From: CAZRIT01 sp964600225
GTDB lineage: Bacteria > Bacillota > Clostridia > Christensenellales > CAG-138
Assembly (NCBI GenBank): GCA_964600225.1
Contig: CAZRIT010000021.1
Location: 1-26,442, forward strand
Reading direction: 5' to 3'
DNA: 26,442 nucleotides
This document shows positions 8,490 to 16,308 of the stretch, piece after piece. A model generated the notes under the pieces. It searched no databases and was not told the DNA's origin. It saw nothing but the letters and a program-made list of their open reading frames with translations. The stretch's first letter is position 1, and each line of letters begins with the position of its first letter. A program made the translations under genes and the position numbers.

Positions 8490-9665
8490 TCAGCGCCCCC
8501 TTTCCCGCCGCCAAAGCAGGATGCTGCAACCGAGCATGATAACGCCCCAAATAAGGCACGACAGCGTGCCGCCCGCTTGGCCGATGGCGGCGTTTCGGAT
8601 GCCGTCAATCATGCCCGCCGTCGGCAGATACGGCGCGATACGGCCAAAAGCGTTGGGCAGCAGCGCAAGCGGGATCAGCCCGCCGCCGACGAACGCCGAA
8701 ACGACGGAAACGGTCAGCAGCAGCATGGCGCCCGCAAGCGGCGTGCGCCCAATAAGATAGCACAGCATCGTGAGGCTGGCGGATACAAATATGGCGGGCA
8801 GCAAGGAGGCAATCAGACGCAGGGAGACAGAAAAGCCGATCAGCCGCAGCAAAACGACGGCGGGCGCGCACAGGATGGCCATCATGAGCATCAGCCCGAT
8901 GAGCCTTGCCGCGGGCGCGGCGACGCCATGCGGAAAGCATGCGTTGAGCCGCCGCCGAAAGCCTTCGCTCTCCTGCGTGCAGTAGCCCGACATGGCAAGG
9001 CCGAGCAGCAGCAGGTACAGCGTCAGCGCCGCGCAGCACAGGTAATCAAATGTGGACAGTACGCCCGTTTGGGAAACGGTATCGACGTCGATCATGCCGC
9101 CGCGCGCCATGGCAAGGCGGATGTAGCGCAGGTTGATCTCCGTCATGGCGGCGTTTTGATCGTGCGGGTCGGCCGCGTAGCGGTCAATCTGGCCCAGCAC
9201 GGCGTAGATGCCGCATTGCGAGGTTTGGAGCATGTCCGCCGCGGCGCTGCCTGCCTCGGCCAGCAGGATGGCCTCCGCGCTGCCCGCATCTTTGAGCACC
9301 AGCACGGCGGGCGTGTTTTGACCGATCATGATGTGCTCCACAAACTGCTCGGGCAGCAGGATGGCCGCCGCAGCCTCGCCGCGTTCCACCATGCGGCGGG
9401 CCGTGGCCTCGTCCGTTTCGGTCAAAGACAGGGTGGAGCGCACGCTTTGCATGGCGGCAAAGGTGTTTTCCACAAGTCTTGCCGCCATGGTATCCTCGGG
9501 CGCGGAGAAGGCGACGGTGATCTTTCGGTCGGCGTTTGCATCCGAATTGGCCGAAACGCCCAAAAGCAGCGCGCCCAGCAGCGCAAGAAACAAGACGGCC
9601 ATCCCCGCGATGGCGGGGATGGCGCGTAAGGCGCGTTTACATTCCGTTCGGATGAGCGCGGGCAA
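8490..9665 (-). CDS. ABC-2 type transporter permease (first permease of the operon)
   Basis: The 391-residue membrane protein has the same plan as its neighbour. It has an N-terminal helix (about 17-38), then an extracytoplasmic domain of about 170 residues beginning ADRKITVAFSAPED, then about six helices ending in RRERGR. Two related half-permeases with one ATPase is a standard ABC-2 exporter arrangement. The start is a TTG at 9665: a stop codon lies in frame eight codons upstream, no ATG precedes the first helix, and GGGG sits about 9 nt upstream. It begins 13 nt after the 9679 gene ends. Substrate unknown; related systems move peptides, lipids or drugs. Confidence 0.85.
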   Translation of the reverse strand: MPALIRTECKRALRAIPAIAGMAVLFLALLGALLLGVSANSDANADRKITVAFSAPEDTMAARLVENTFAAMQSVRSTLSLTETDEATARRMVERGEAAAAILLPEQFVEHIMIGQNTPAVLVLKDAGSAEAILLAEAGSAAADMLQTSQCGIYAVLGQIDRYAADPHDQNAAMTEINLRYIRLAMARGGMIDVDTVSQTGVLSTFDYLCCAALTLYLLLLGLAMSGYCTQESEGFRRRLNACFPHGVAAPAARLIGLMLMMAILCAPAVVLLRLIGFSVSLRLIASLLPAIFVSASLTMLCYLIGRTPLAGAMLLLTVSVVSAFVGGGLIPLALLPNAFGRIAPYLPTAGMIDGIRNAAIGQAGGTLSCLIWGVIMLGCSILLWRRERGR

Positions 9666-9678
9666 GGCGGGTACCCCG

Positions 9679-11505
9679 TCAGCCCATCAGTTGTTCGTAG
9701 TTATCGTAGAATTTGATGATCAAATCCATGCTGTCGTTCTGATTGAGCTCAAACACATCCAGCACCTTGCCGTCAGGCGCCTTGGCGGGCACATACGGAA
9801 GCACCGACATGCTGCCGCCGAAGCTGAGCGTTTCGTTGTCGACGACCAGCTTCAGCTCCAGATCGTTGAAATCAACCCGCGCGGCACTGCCTGCCACATC
9901 CGTGGCAACGGTGAACTTGGCCTCGCTGCCGTAGCTGGTGAAGGTGGCGGTGCTGTCGAGGTGCTTGCTTGCGCCGTCAAAGGTGACGTTCAGGCGGATG
10001 AGCTCCTCCTTGTCGAGCGACAGGGTCAGGACGCGTTCAAAGTCCTTTCCGTCAAACTCGACCGTGTTGCCCACAGTCATATCGGAGTCATTCTGGCTGA
10101 GGGTGAGGGTCATGTCGCTGTACGGGTTCTTTTCGCCCTCGAATACGCCGCTGATGAGCATGGTGTCGCCATTGATGGTCGGCTCGGTTTCAAACATGAC
10201 GATCTGGCCGCGCGCAATGAACAGGTCGATGAGGATATCCTCCTCGAGCGCCTGCTTGAAGGCATCGACGAGCTGATCGAGCATGTCGTCCAACGTCGTG
10301 TAGGAGGCTGAGGCGGACAGGGGAGCTTCCAGGGTTTGGCGCATCGTTTCGTCAGAGCCTATGAACTCAATCGCAGCTTCCCAAACGTCCTCCAATTCCT
10401 CCTCGGGGATGGTGACGGCGTACTTCTTGGCCTTGGTGCTGCCGCCAAAGGCGTCCACGGTCGCCTTGTCGCCCTTTTCGATTTCGATTTTCTCGATCAA
10501 TCGGGCGATGGGCGCGCCCATGTGCTCGCCAAACCGCTCGGCAAGGTCGTTATCGACCTCCTCAGCAGGGAAAAATTCAAGGTTCAGCTCCGTATCGGGA
10601 TACTGCGAGCTGCCAAACAGCACGGAATCCTGCAACTGGCCGTAGACATCCTTGGTCTTCATGCGCAGCGCCTCGTCCAACAGACCCTGAACCTTGACAT
10701 AGAGGTACACATCGTCCGTATAGAAGCTCGGCGAAAGGGTGGCCATGCCGCCGATGGTGACGTCGGCGTCCAGCGAGGCCATGCGCGCGTCGGGATCGTA
10801 CGACAGGTCGAATGCCAGCGCAGCGCCGTTCAGTTCGGGAACCGCCATTGAGCTGTCGCCCGCCACGGCCGGGCCATAGCTCCGGTACTCTTTCACCTTC
10901 AGGTCGGCCGACATGGAGAAGTTATCCTCCGTCAGGTCGTCCAGGTATTCGCTGACGCCCACCAGCTTGGACATCCGGTCATTGAGCGAATCGAGGGTGG
11001 AAACGGATTTGGCCAGCGCGCGGCCCACGACAACCTTGGGCTGCGAAAGCACAATGCCCAGCACCACGCCCGCAATGACCAGCACCGCCAGCACAATGCC
11101 AAGGATGATCCACAGCGTCTTTTTGCCCTTCTTGCCGCCGCCTTTGGGGGCCTTTGCCTGCTTGGCGGCTTTGTCCGCGGGCGCGGCGCTGCCGTAGATG
11201 GGCTTGCCCGTCATGGGGTCGTAGCCCGTGATAACGGGTTCCGCCTTGGGCGCTGCATTGCCATAGACGGGCTTGCCCGTCATGGGGTCGTAGCCTGTGA
11301 TAACGGGCTCCGCCTTGGGCGCTGCGTCGGCAGCCTTTGCAGGCTCCGCCTCAGCTTGCTCATAGATGGGGTTGCCCGTATCGGGATCGAAGCCGATCAC
11401 CTTGCGCGGCGCTTCCGCATTGGGTTCGGCGCTCTCCCAGATGGGCGCGCCCGTATTGGGATCATAGCCCTTGAGCCGCATGCCGTTGTTTTCTTTTTCA
11501 GACAT
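9679..11505 (-). CDS. Membrane-anchored protein with N-terminal G-[YF]-D-P-x-T-G-x-P repeats, in ABC exporter operon
   Basis: The 608-residue product has three parts. The cytoplasmic N-terminus (1-128) carries four repeats: GYDPNTGAPIW (13), GFDPDTGNPIY (38), GYDPMTGKPVY (71) and GYDPMTGKPIY (94). A Lys/Gly-rich stretch and one membrane helix (130-153) follow. The rest (about 450 residues) is predicted to be outside, strand-rich and acidic, with paired segments such as MASLDADVTIGGMATLSPSF and LNVTFDGASKHLDSTATFTS. I do not recognise the outer domain. AAGGGGGG precedes ATG 11505. It sits between the ATPase and permease genes with 13-nt gaps on both sides, so it is probably part of the same machine or processed with it. 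Role unknown; a tether, substrate receptor or stress sensor are options. Confidence 0.85.
   Translation of the reverse strand: MSEKENNGMRLKGYDPNTGAPIWESAEPNAEAPRKVIGFDPDTGNPIYEQAEAEPAKAADAAPKAEPVITGYDPMTGKPVYGNAAPKAEPVITGYDPMTGKPIYGSAAPADKAAKQAKAPKGGGKKGKKTLWIILGIVLAVLVIAGVVLGIVLSQPKVVVGRALAKSVSTLDSLNDRMSKLVGVSEYLDDLTEDNFSMSADLKVKEYRSYGPAVAGDSSMAVPELNGAALAFDLSYDPDARMASLDADVTIGGMATLSPSFYTDDVYLYVKVQGLLDEALRMKTKDVYGQLQDSVLFGSSQYPDTELNLEFFPAEEVDNDLAERFGEHMGAPIARLIEKIEIEKGDKATVDAFGGSTKAKKYAVTIPEEELEDVWEAAIEFIGSDETMRQTLEAPLSASASYTTLDDMLDQLVDAFKQALEEDILIDLFIARGQIVMFETEPTINGDTMLISGVFEGEKNPYSDMTLTLSQNDSDMTVGNTVEFDGKDFERVLTLSLDKEELIRLNVTFDGASKHLDSTATFTSYGSEAKFTVATDVAGSAARVDFNDLELKLVVDNETLSFGGSMSVLPYVPAKAPDGKVLDVFELNQNDSMDLIIKFYDNYEQLMG
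11191..11328. repeat. Two 69-bp tandem repeats inside the 9679-11505 gene
   Basis: Units 11191-11259 and 11260-11328 match at 63 of 69 positions, and the six differences are all transitions. Each encodes one 23-residue unit GYDPMTGKP[VI]YG-[NS]AAP-type plus linker. Two more diverged copies of the motif lie upstream in the protein. Confidence 0.9.
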
Positions 11506-11518
11506 TGGATTGCCCCCC

Positions 11519-12247
11519 TTATTGATGATGGATATGATTCAACGGCCGTTGGGCCGCAGATTCCGTTTGCAGCATCCGCCATGCAAGCTGATCGGCGGAG
11601 AGCGAGGCGTCCGCCTCGGTCAGCGCACCGTTGGCGAGGAGGTACACGCGGTTGCAAAGCTGCATTTCATCCCGATCGTGCGTGGCGATGACGATGGCGC
11701 CGCCGCGCATGCGATACTGCCGCAGGTGATGGAGGATCTCGCGGCTGCACGGCAGGTCCAGCCCGCCCGAGGGCTCGTCCAGCACCAGCACGCGTTCGCC
11801 CGCAGCCAGTGCGCCAACCAAATTGACGCGCCGCTTCATCCCGCCCGATAAAGTGCCCGCGCGCTGATGCAGCACGGGCAGCAGCCCGAATTGGGCCACG
11901 GTGCCGTCGGCGCCCAAATCGTCCGAGAGACGCTTGCCGCTGAGCGCATACCAGAGGGAAAGGTTATCTTTGACCGACAGGGTATCCAGCAGCGGGTCGG
12001 TCTGCGGCACATAGCCCACCAGACGGTTGAGCGCGCGGCGGTTACGGAATGCGTCCACGCCCAGTATGGCTAACGTGCCCGCATCGGCCCTGACGCCGCC
12101 CGCCAGAATGGATAGAAGCGTCGTCTTGCCGCAGCCGTTTCGGCCCACAATGCCGATGCAATCGCCCGCGTTTAGCGCAAGCGATACGCCGTTGAGCACG
12201 GGGACGGCATAGGATTTACGGATATTGTCGGCACTTAATACAAGCAT
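11519..12247 (-). CDS. ABC transporter ATP-binding protein
   Basis: The 242-residue ATPase has all motifs in order: Walker A GRNGCGKTT (35-43), Q-loop VPQTDP, signature LSGGMKRRVNL, Walker B VLVLDEPSGGLD and the switch histidine in ATHD. It is the motor of the ABC-2 exporter formed with the two permeases downstream. ATG 12247 is chosen because the family's LSADNIRKSY start follows directly; the 37-residue upstream extension covers the promoter. The ribosome binding site is weak (GGAT region). It is the first gene of a four-gene operon: ATPase, GYDP-repeat protein, permease, permease. Confidence 0.95.
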   Translation of the reverse strand: MLVLSADNIRKSYAVPVLNGVSLALNAGDCIGIVGRNGCGKTTLLSILAGGVRADAGTLAILGVDAFRNRRALNRLVGYVPQTDPLLDTLSVKDNLSLWYALSGKRLSDDLGADGTVAQFGLLPVLHQRAGTLSGGMKRRVNLVGALAAGERVLVLDEPSGGLDLPCSREILHHLRQYRMRGGAIVIATHDRDEMQLCNRVYLLANGALTEADASLSADQLAWRMLQTESAAQRPLNHIHHQ

Positions 12248-12287
12248 GTCACATCCATGGCCCGTCCAACGGGATTCTGATGTTATC

Positions 12288-12316
12288 AGTATAGCGGAAA
12301 CCGTGACGAAATACAA
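12288..12316 (-). promoter_or_regulatory. Promoter of the ABC exporter operon
   Basis: On the minus strand TTGTAT (12311-12316) and TATACT (12288-12293) have a 17-nt spacer. Transcription should start near 12281, giving a leader of about 34 nt before ATG 12247. Confidence 0.7.
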
Positions 12317-12378
12317 TAGAAACCGTCGCGGCGGCGCGGTTTCCGTTGTTGCGCACAAAAGAGTAGGGATTCATCCGT

Positions 12379-12494
12379 GTCATTCTGAGGCGAAGCCGAA
12401 GAATCCTGCCCGCCGCAGCGGACATGCCGCGAGAAACGGTTGTTCCCTGCGGGAACAAAGATTCCTCGTCGCCAAGGCTCCTCGGAATGACAGA
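12379..12494. repeat. Dispersed palindromic intergenic repeat, copy 1
   Basis: The ends are an imperfect inverted repeat, GTCATTCTGAGG (12379-12390) against CCTCGGAATGAC (around 12481-12492). Inner matches (GAATC/GATTC, AGCC/GGCT) continue the stem. A central hairpin pairs TTGTTCCC (12440-12447) with GGGAACAA (12451-12458). It resembles the CATTCTGAG...GAAGAATC intergenic repeats seen in many bacterial genomes and encodes no protein. A second, partial copy lies at 26371-26442. Confidence 0.8.
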
Positions 12495-12536
12495 AAAGTG
12501 CGGCTCCTCGGAATGACAGAAAAGTGCGGCTCCTCG
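12476..12536. repeat. 26-bp direct repeat at the right end of the dispersed repeat
   Basis: The unit GGCTCCTCGGAATGACAGAA plus AAGTGC occurs at 12476-12501 and again, identical, at 12502-12527, with a third partial copy (GGCTCCTCG) at 12528-12536. This looks like a local duplication of the element's terminus. Confidence 0.9.
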
Positions 12537-12571
12537 TAACAACAAAATGAACTTAGGAAATTTTAATATGT

Positions 12572-12636
12572 ATATGTCGGTTTTTTCTGCTTCTCTTTTT
12601 TGCAACAAAGAGAAGACATATTCCCAAAAGAGAAGC
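12572..12636. other. AT-rich block with competing hairpins
   Basis: CTTCTCTTT (12590-12598) can pair with AAAGAGAAG (12607-12615). The overlapping GCTTCTCTTTT (12589-12599) can instead pair with AAAAGAGAAGC (12626-12636). ATATGT (12572-12577) pairs with ACATAT (12616-12621), extending the first fold. It lies just past the stop of the 12651 gene (minus strand), but no T-run follows the stem in that direction, so it is not a standard terminator. With the repeat above it fills the 400-nt gap between genes; I see no coding sequence there. Confidence 0.5.
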
Positions 12637-12650
12637 CGTACCCTCGTACC

Positions 12651-13400
12651 CTACAGCCAGCTGCGTCTGGGCACGAAGGCGGAATCGAAATGCTCCAGCA
12701 CGCCGCCGTACGGCTGCGCGGCGCGGATGGCCTTGGTGGTCAGCTCCGTCACAGCTTCCACGGTCAGCGGGGCGACGGCGTGGATGACGATGTAATAAGG
12801 AAGCTCGCGCTCGGGCACATAATCGCCGTTGCCGATGGCAAAGCCAAGGGATTTGGCGTCGCGCACGAAGCGCTCGCGGCTTAGCGCGGTGGGCAGGTAG
12901 AGATGCAAATTGACGCGGCGCACGGCGGCGCTGTCGTCGCCGCGGCCGACGAGGGTTTGGATATAGCGGGCGTTATCGGCGGACTGGCGCTTCTCGGCGT
13001 CGGGCAGCAGCAGGCGGTAGTAGGTTTGGCGGTTGGGCTCGGCGGACTTGCCGCATTCGATGCGGATGGCCAAAAAGCCGCTGCACGCGGCCATCAGCGG
13101 CACGATCAGCCGTGCGTCGGCGGTGTAAAAATAGTAGCGGCGCTGCGCGTGCACATCGATGCTGCCCACATACACGGCCTTGTCGCCGAGGGTTTCGCGG
13201 CAGCGCGCCAGGATGCGGTCAAGCTGCCGAAGCTCCCGCTTGGTAAAGGTTTGGGCATCCTCGGCCATGGAAAAGCAGGAAACGTGCAGCAGCGTGGTGA
13301 AATCCCCCAGCGCGTCGAATGCCTCGGCGTAGCTCAGGTCCACCAGAAACTGCGCATTTTCCCCCTGCAATTGCCATGCGTAGCGATACCAATCACTCAT
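12651..13400 (-). CDS. DUF695 / RraB-like protein
   Basis: The 249-residue cytoplasmic protein has two parts. Residues 1 to about 120 resemble DUF695 (WYRYAWQLQGENAQFLVDLSY...). Residues from about 155 on resemble the RraB fold (GDDSAAVRRVNLHLYLP, then DAKSLGF and a closing YGGVLEHFDSAFV), which in enterobacteria inhibits RNase E. Whether that function applies here is unknown, because Clostridia typically use other RNases. Its ATG overlaps the end of alaS by 8 nt (ATGAGTGA), implying co-translation. The assignment is by motif memory and is moderate. Confidence 0.75.
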   Translation of the reverse strand: MSDWYRYAWQLQGENAQFLVDLSYAEAFDALGDFTTLLHVSCFSMAEDAQTFTKRELRQLDRILARCRETLGDKAVYVGSIDVHAQRRYYFYTADARLIVPLMAACSGFLAIRIECGKSAEPNRQTYYRLLLPDAEKRQSADNARYIQTLVGRGDDSAAVRRVNLHLYLPTALSRERFVRDAKSLGFAIGNGDYVPERELPYYIVIHAVAPLTVEAVTELTTKAIRAAQPYGGVLEHFDSAFVPRRSWL

Positions 13401-15189
13401 GAATCAATACGGCCTTGATGCGGCGTACGCCTGCGCTGGACGCCTCCTCCTTTTTGATTTGGAAGCGGCCGAGCTCGCCCGTATGCGTGGCGTGCGGCCC
13501 GCCGCAAATCTCCTTGCTGACGTCGCCCACGGTGTACACCTTGACCTTGGCGCCGTACTTGCTTTCAAACAGGCCGATGGCGCCCGCGTCGCGGGCCTCC
13601 TCCACGGTCATCTCCTCGCAGCAAACGGGGATATCGGCGGCGATGGCCTCGTTGACCAGCGCTTCCACCTGCTTCAATTCCTCGGGCGTCACCTTGCGCG
13701 GGAAGCTGAAATCGAACCGCAGCCGCTCGGCGGTGATGTTGGAACCCTTCTGCGAAACGCTTTCGTCGTTGAGCACCTTGCGAAGCGCCGCCTGCAACAG
13801 GTGCGTGGCGGTGTGCAGGGCGGCCGTTTCCTCGGTGGTATCGGCCAACCCGCCCTTAAAGCGCTGCTCCGCGCCCGCGTGGGAAAGCTGCTGGTGCGCC
13901 TTGAACGCCTCGGCAAACCCGTCCAGATCCACCGTGCAGCCGTTTTCCGCGGCCAGCTCCTCGGTAAACTCAATCGGGAAGCCGTAGGTATCGTACAGGC
14001 GGAAGGCGTTGGCCCCGTCGATGTGTTTATTGGCCAGCGTGGGCAGCAGACGCTCGAATTCTCGGATGCCGCGCTTGAGCGCGCCCGCAAAGCGCTGCTC
14101 CTCCTTTTCCAGCTCGGAAAGGATCTTGTCGCGGTTGTCGTTCAATTCATGGTAGAACCCGCCGTACTGATCGATCACGGCCTGCGCAATTTGGGGCAGG
14201 CTGCCGTCGGGAATGCCCAAACGCATGGCGTAGCGGATGGAACGGCGGATCAGGCGGCGCAGGATGTAGCCCTGATCGACGTTGGAGGGGGTCACGCCGC
14301 GCGGGTCGCCAAGCATGAAGGTGGCGCAGCGGATATGGTCGGCCACGATGCGAAACATCCTGGTCGTCTCCGCATCGTCGCGGTAGCCCTTGCCCGACAG
14401 CCGCGCAATGCACGCGATGATGCCTTGGAACGCATCCGTATCGTATACGCTCTCCACGCCCTGCAGCGTGGCCACCGTGCGGTCGAGGCCCATGCCCGTA
14501 TCGACGTTTTTCTGCTTGAGTGGTTCAAACCTGCCCTCGCCCAGCTTGTTGTATTCCATAAAGACGTTGTTCCAGATTTCCAGATACTTGCCGCAGTCGC
14601 ACCCGGCCTTGCAATCGGGCCCGCAGGGAGCTTTGCCCGTATCGTAGAAGATCTCCGTATCGGGGCCGCAGGGGCCCGTCAGGCCCGCGGGGCCCCACCA
14701 GTTGTGCTTTTTGGGCAGGTATACGATGTGCGAGGGGTCCACGCCCATCTCCACCCAGCGATCAAACGCCACGGTGTCGCGCGGTGCGTCATGGTCGCCC
14801 TCAAAGCAGGTGAAGTGCAGCCTGTCGGGGTCGATGCCAAGCCACTGCTCATCGGTCAAGAACTCCCATGAATACGCAATGGATTCCTTTTTGAAATAGT
14901 CGCCGAGCGACCAGTTGCCGAGCATTTCAAAGAAGGTGCAGTGCGAGGCGTCGCCGACCTCGTCGATATCGCCCGTGCGCACGCACTTTTGCACATCGAC
15001 CAGGCGGTTGCCCGCGGGGTGCTTTTCGCCCATCAGATACGGCACCAGCGGGTGCATGCCCGCGGTGGTAAACAGTACCGTGGGGTCGTTTTCGGGGATC
15101 AGCGATGCGCTTTCGATCACCGCATGGCCCTTGGAACGGAAGAAGTCGAGGTAGAGCTGGCGCAGCTCGGTACCCGTGAGGTTACGCAT
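13393..15189 (-). CDS. alaS: Alanine-tRNA ligase, compact form lacking the beta-barrel and C-Ala domains
   Basis: This 598-residue class II synthetase charges tRNA-Ala. The catalytic core is clear (SKGHAVIESASLIPENDPT, FTTAGMHPLVPYL, FFEMLGNWSLGDYFK, NVDTGMGLDRT, GYILRRLIRRS), and the tRNA-binding helical region follows. The editing domain keeps its metal ligands: HTATH at about 461 and the CGGPHATHTGE cysteine/histidine at about 563. Usual bacterial AlaRS is about 875 residues. Here the segment with TPFYAESGGQ before the editing domain is missing, and the protein ends right after the editing domain, so the C-Ala (DHHA1) domain is absent. A Cys-rich stretch, CGPDCKAGCDCGKY, sits in the core. 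The form resembles the short AlaRS of candidate-phylum bacteria as I remember them. AAAGGAG lies 10 nt before ATG 15189. It overlaps the DUF695/RraB-like gene. Confidence 0.93.
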   Translation of the reverse strand: MRNLTGTELRQLYLDFFRSKGHAVIESASLIPENDPTVLFTTAGMHPLVPYLMGEKHPAGNRLVDVQKCVRTGDIDEVGDASHCTFFEMLGNWSLGDYFKKESIAYSWEFLTDEQWLGIDPDRLHFTCFEGDHDAPRDTVAFDRWVEMGVDPSHIVYLPKKHNWWGPAGLTGPCGPDTEIFYDTGKAPCGPDCKAGCDCGKYLEIWNNVFMEYNKLGEGRFEPLKQKNVDTGMGLDRTVATLQGVESVYDTDAFQGIIACIARLSGKGYRDDAETTRMFRIVADHIRCATFMLGDPRGVTPSNVDQGYILRRLIRRSIRYAMRLGIPDGSLPQIAQAVIDQYGGFYHELNDNRDKILSELEKEEQRFAGALKRGIREFERLLPTLANKHIDGANAFRLYDTYGFPIEFTEELAAENGCTVDLDGFAEAFKAHQQLSHAGAEQRFKGGLADTTEETAALHTATHLLQAALRKVLNDESVSQKGSNITAERLRFDFSFPRKVTPEELKQVEALVNEAIAADIPVCCEEMTVEEARDAGAIGLFESKYGAKVKVYTVGDVSKEICGGPHATHTGELGRFQIKKEEASSAGVRRIKAVLIHE

Positions 15190-15314
15190 AAGAAACGATC
15201 TCCTTTAATTTACGATCAGGCCGTACCGCTTTTTGGTGTGCCGAGACGGCGCGGCCACAGGCTCCGCTTGGGTTCGGGGGCGCACAATCCCATACGCCCG
15301 CGTACCGTGCATAT

Positions 15315-15344
15315 AGGATACTGCAACGCGGAAACGTTTGTCAA
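15315..15344 (-). promoter_or_regulatory. Candidate promoter for alaS
   Basis: On the minus strand a perfect TTGACA (15339-15344) and TATCCT (15315-15320) are 18 nt apart. Transcription would start near 15308, leaving a leader of about 118 nt. I searched it for a T-box (AGGGTGG-type motif) and found none. This splits alaS-DUF695 from the lipid kinase gene upstream. Confidence 0.6.
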
Positions 15345-15379
15345 CGCAAAAGCGGCCGATGATCAGCGAATCGACGGGT

Positions 15380-16288
15380 TTATTCGGCCTCCTCGGGCAC
15401 GGCAAAGCGGATGGCGCCCGGCAGGTTTTCGATATCAAAGCGCGTGGCGTGGATGATCTCGCCGTCGTTGGATACGGCAAAGCCCTCGTCGGCCTCGATG
15501 GTGACGCTTTTTCCCCGCCAGTAGTTGACGCAATCGGCAAAATTCGGGTCCTCCAGGTGCTTGCCCGCCGTGTACGGGCCCAACAGCTTCGGGAAGCGCA
15601 GGCGCTTGATGGGGGTGACCATGCAGATTTCGAGCAGGCCGTCCTCGTTATCGGAGCGCGGCGCGCAGCGGAAGGCTCCGCCGACATACTGGCCGTTGGC
15701 GATGGTGCACAGCAGCATGTCGCCGTCGTTGACGACCTCGCCGTCCACGGTAATCTTGCAGCGGGTGCGCATAGCCTTGATCAACGCCGTCACAATGCCC
15801 GTGGTGTAGGCGTTCTTGCCGCCGATGAGGGGTTTTCTGCGCACGTTGATCATCGTTTGGCAAACGCAGGTGTCGAAGCCGAAGTTGACGACGTTGATGG
15901 AGTAGGTATCGTTGACGCGCATGACGTCCACGTTGTGCTCCACGCCGTTGACCAGCTTTTCCACGTTCAAAAACCGTTCCTTGCCGTAAACCTTGACAAA
16001 GTCGTTTCCGCTGCCGCAGGGATAGCAGCTCATGCTCGCGTTGGCAAAGCCCATCACGCCGCAGGCCACCTCGTTGAGCGTGCCGTCGCCGCCGCAGGCG
16101 TAGAAGCGCACGGCCTCGTCGGGATGATTTTGGCAATAGGCGCGGATGTAGGCGGTGGCGTCACGCGGCGCCTTGGTCTCGTAGATTTCGTAGTCAACCT
16201 TGCCGCTGAGCTTGCTCAGCGCCGCCTCGGCCTCCTTCCAGGCCCCTTCCTTGCCTGCTGCGGGGTTGACGATGAAGATGTGTTTCAT
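15380..16288 (-). CDS. Diacylglycerol kinase family lipid kinase (YegS/DagK type)
   Basis: The 302-residue cytoplasmic or membrane-associated enzyme has the DAGK catalytic motifs: NPAAGK (8-13), CGGDGTLNEV (65-74) and GSGNDF (92-97). A C-terminal strand-rich lobe ends in GEIIHATRFDIENLPGAIRFAVP, typical of the family. It phosphorylates a lipid hydroxyl, most likely diacylglycerol to phosphatidic acid, using ATP. Family members also act on undecaprenol or sphingoid-like lipids, so the substrate is open. GGAGGAG precedes ATG 16288; the longer frame upstream runs into the yhhN gene and is rejected. It starts 20 nt after yhhN ends, suggesting co-transcription of two lipid genes. Confidence 0.94.
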   Translation of the reverse strand: MKHIFIVNPAAGKEGAWKEAEAALSKLSGKVDYEIYETKAPRDATAYIRAYCQNHPDEAVRFYACGGDGTLNEVACGVMGFANASMSCYPCGSGNDFVKVYGKERFLNVEKLVNGVEHNVDVMRVNDTYSINVVNFGFDTCVCQTMINVRRKPLIGGKNAYTTGIVTALIKAMRTRCKITVDGEVVNDGDMLLCTIANGQYVGGAFRCAPRSDNEDGLLEICMVTPIKRLRFPKLLGPYTAGKHLEDPNFADCVNYWRGKSVTIEADEGFAVSNDGEIIHATRFDIENLPGAIRFAVPEEAE

Positions 16289-16308
16289 AAAGAATACTCC
16301 TCCCTCAT

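Noticed and set aside
12249..12608. A 119-codon minus-strand frame containing CHSEEPHFSVIPRSLGDEES
   Set aside because: It is a translation of the dispersed intergenic repeat, a well-known kind of false gene, and it crosses the ABC operon promoter.
15190..15308. T-box riboswitch upstream of alaS
   Set aside because: The leader is about 118 nt and lacks the T-box sequence and antiterminator stem; only a generic GC-rich stretch is present.
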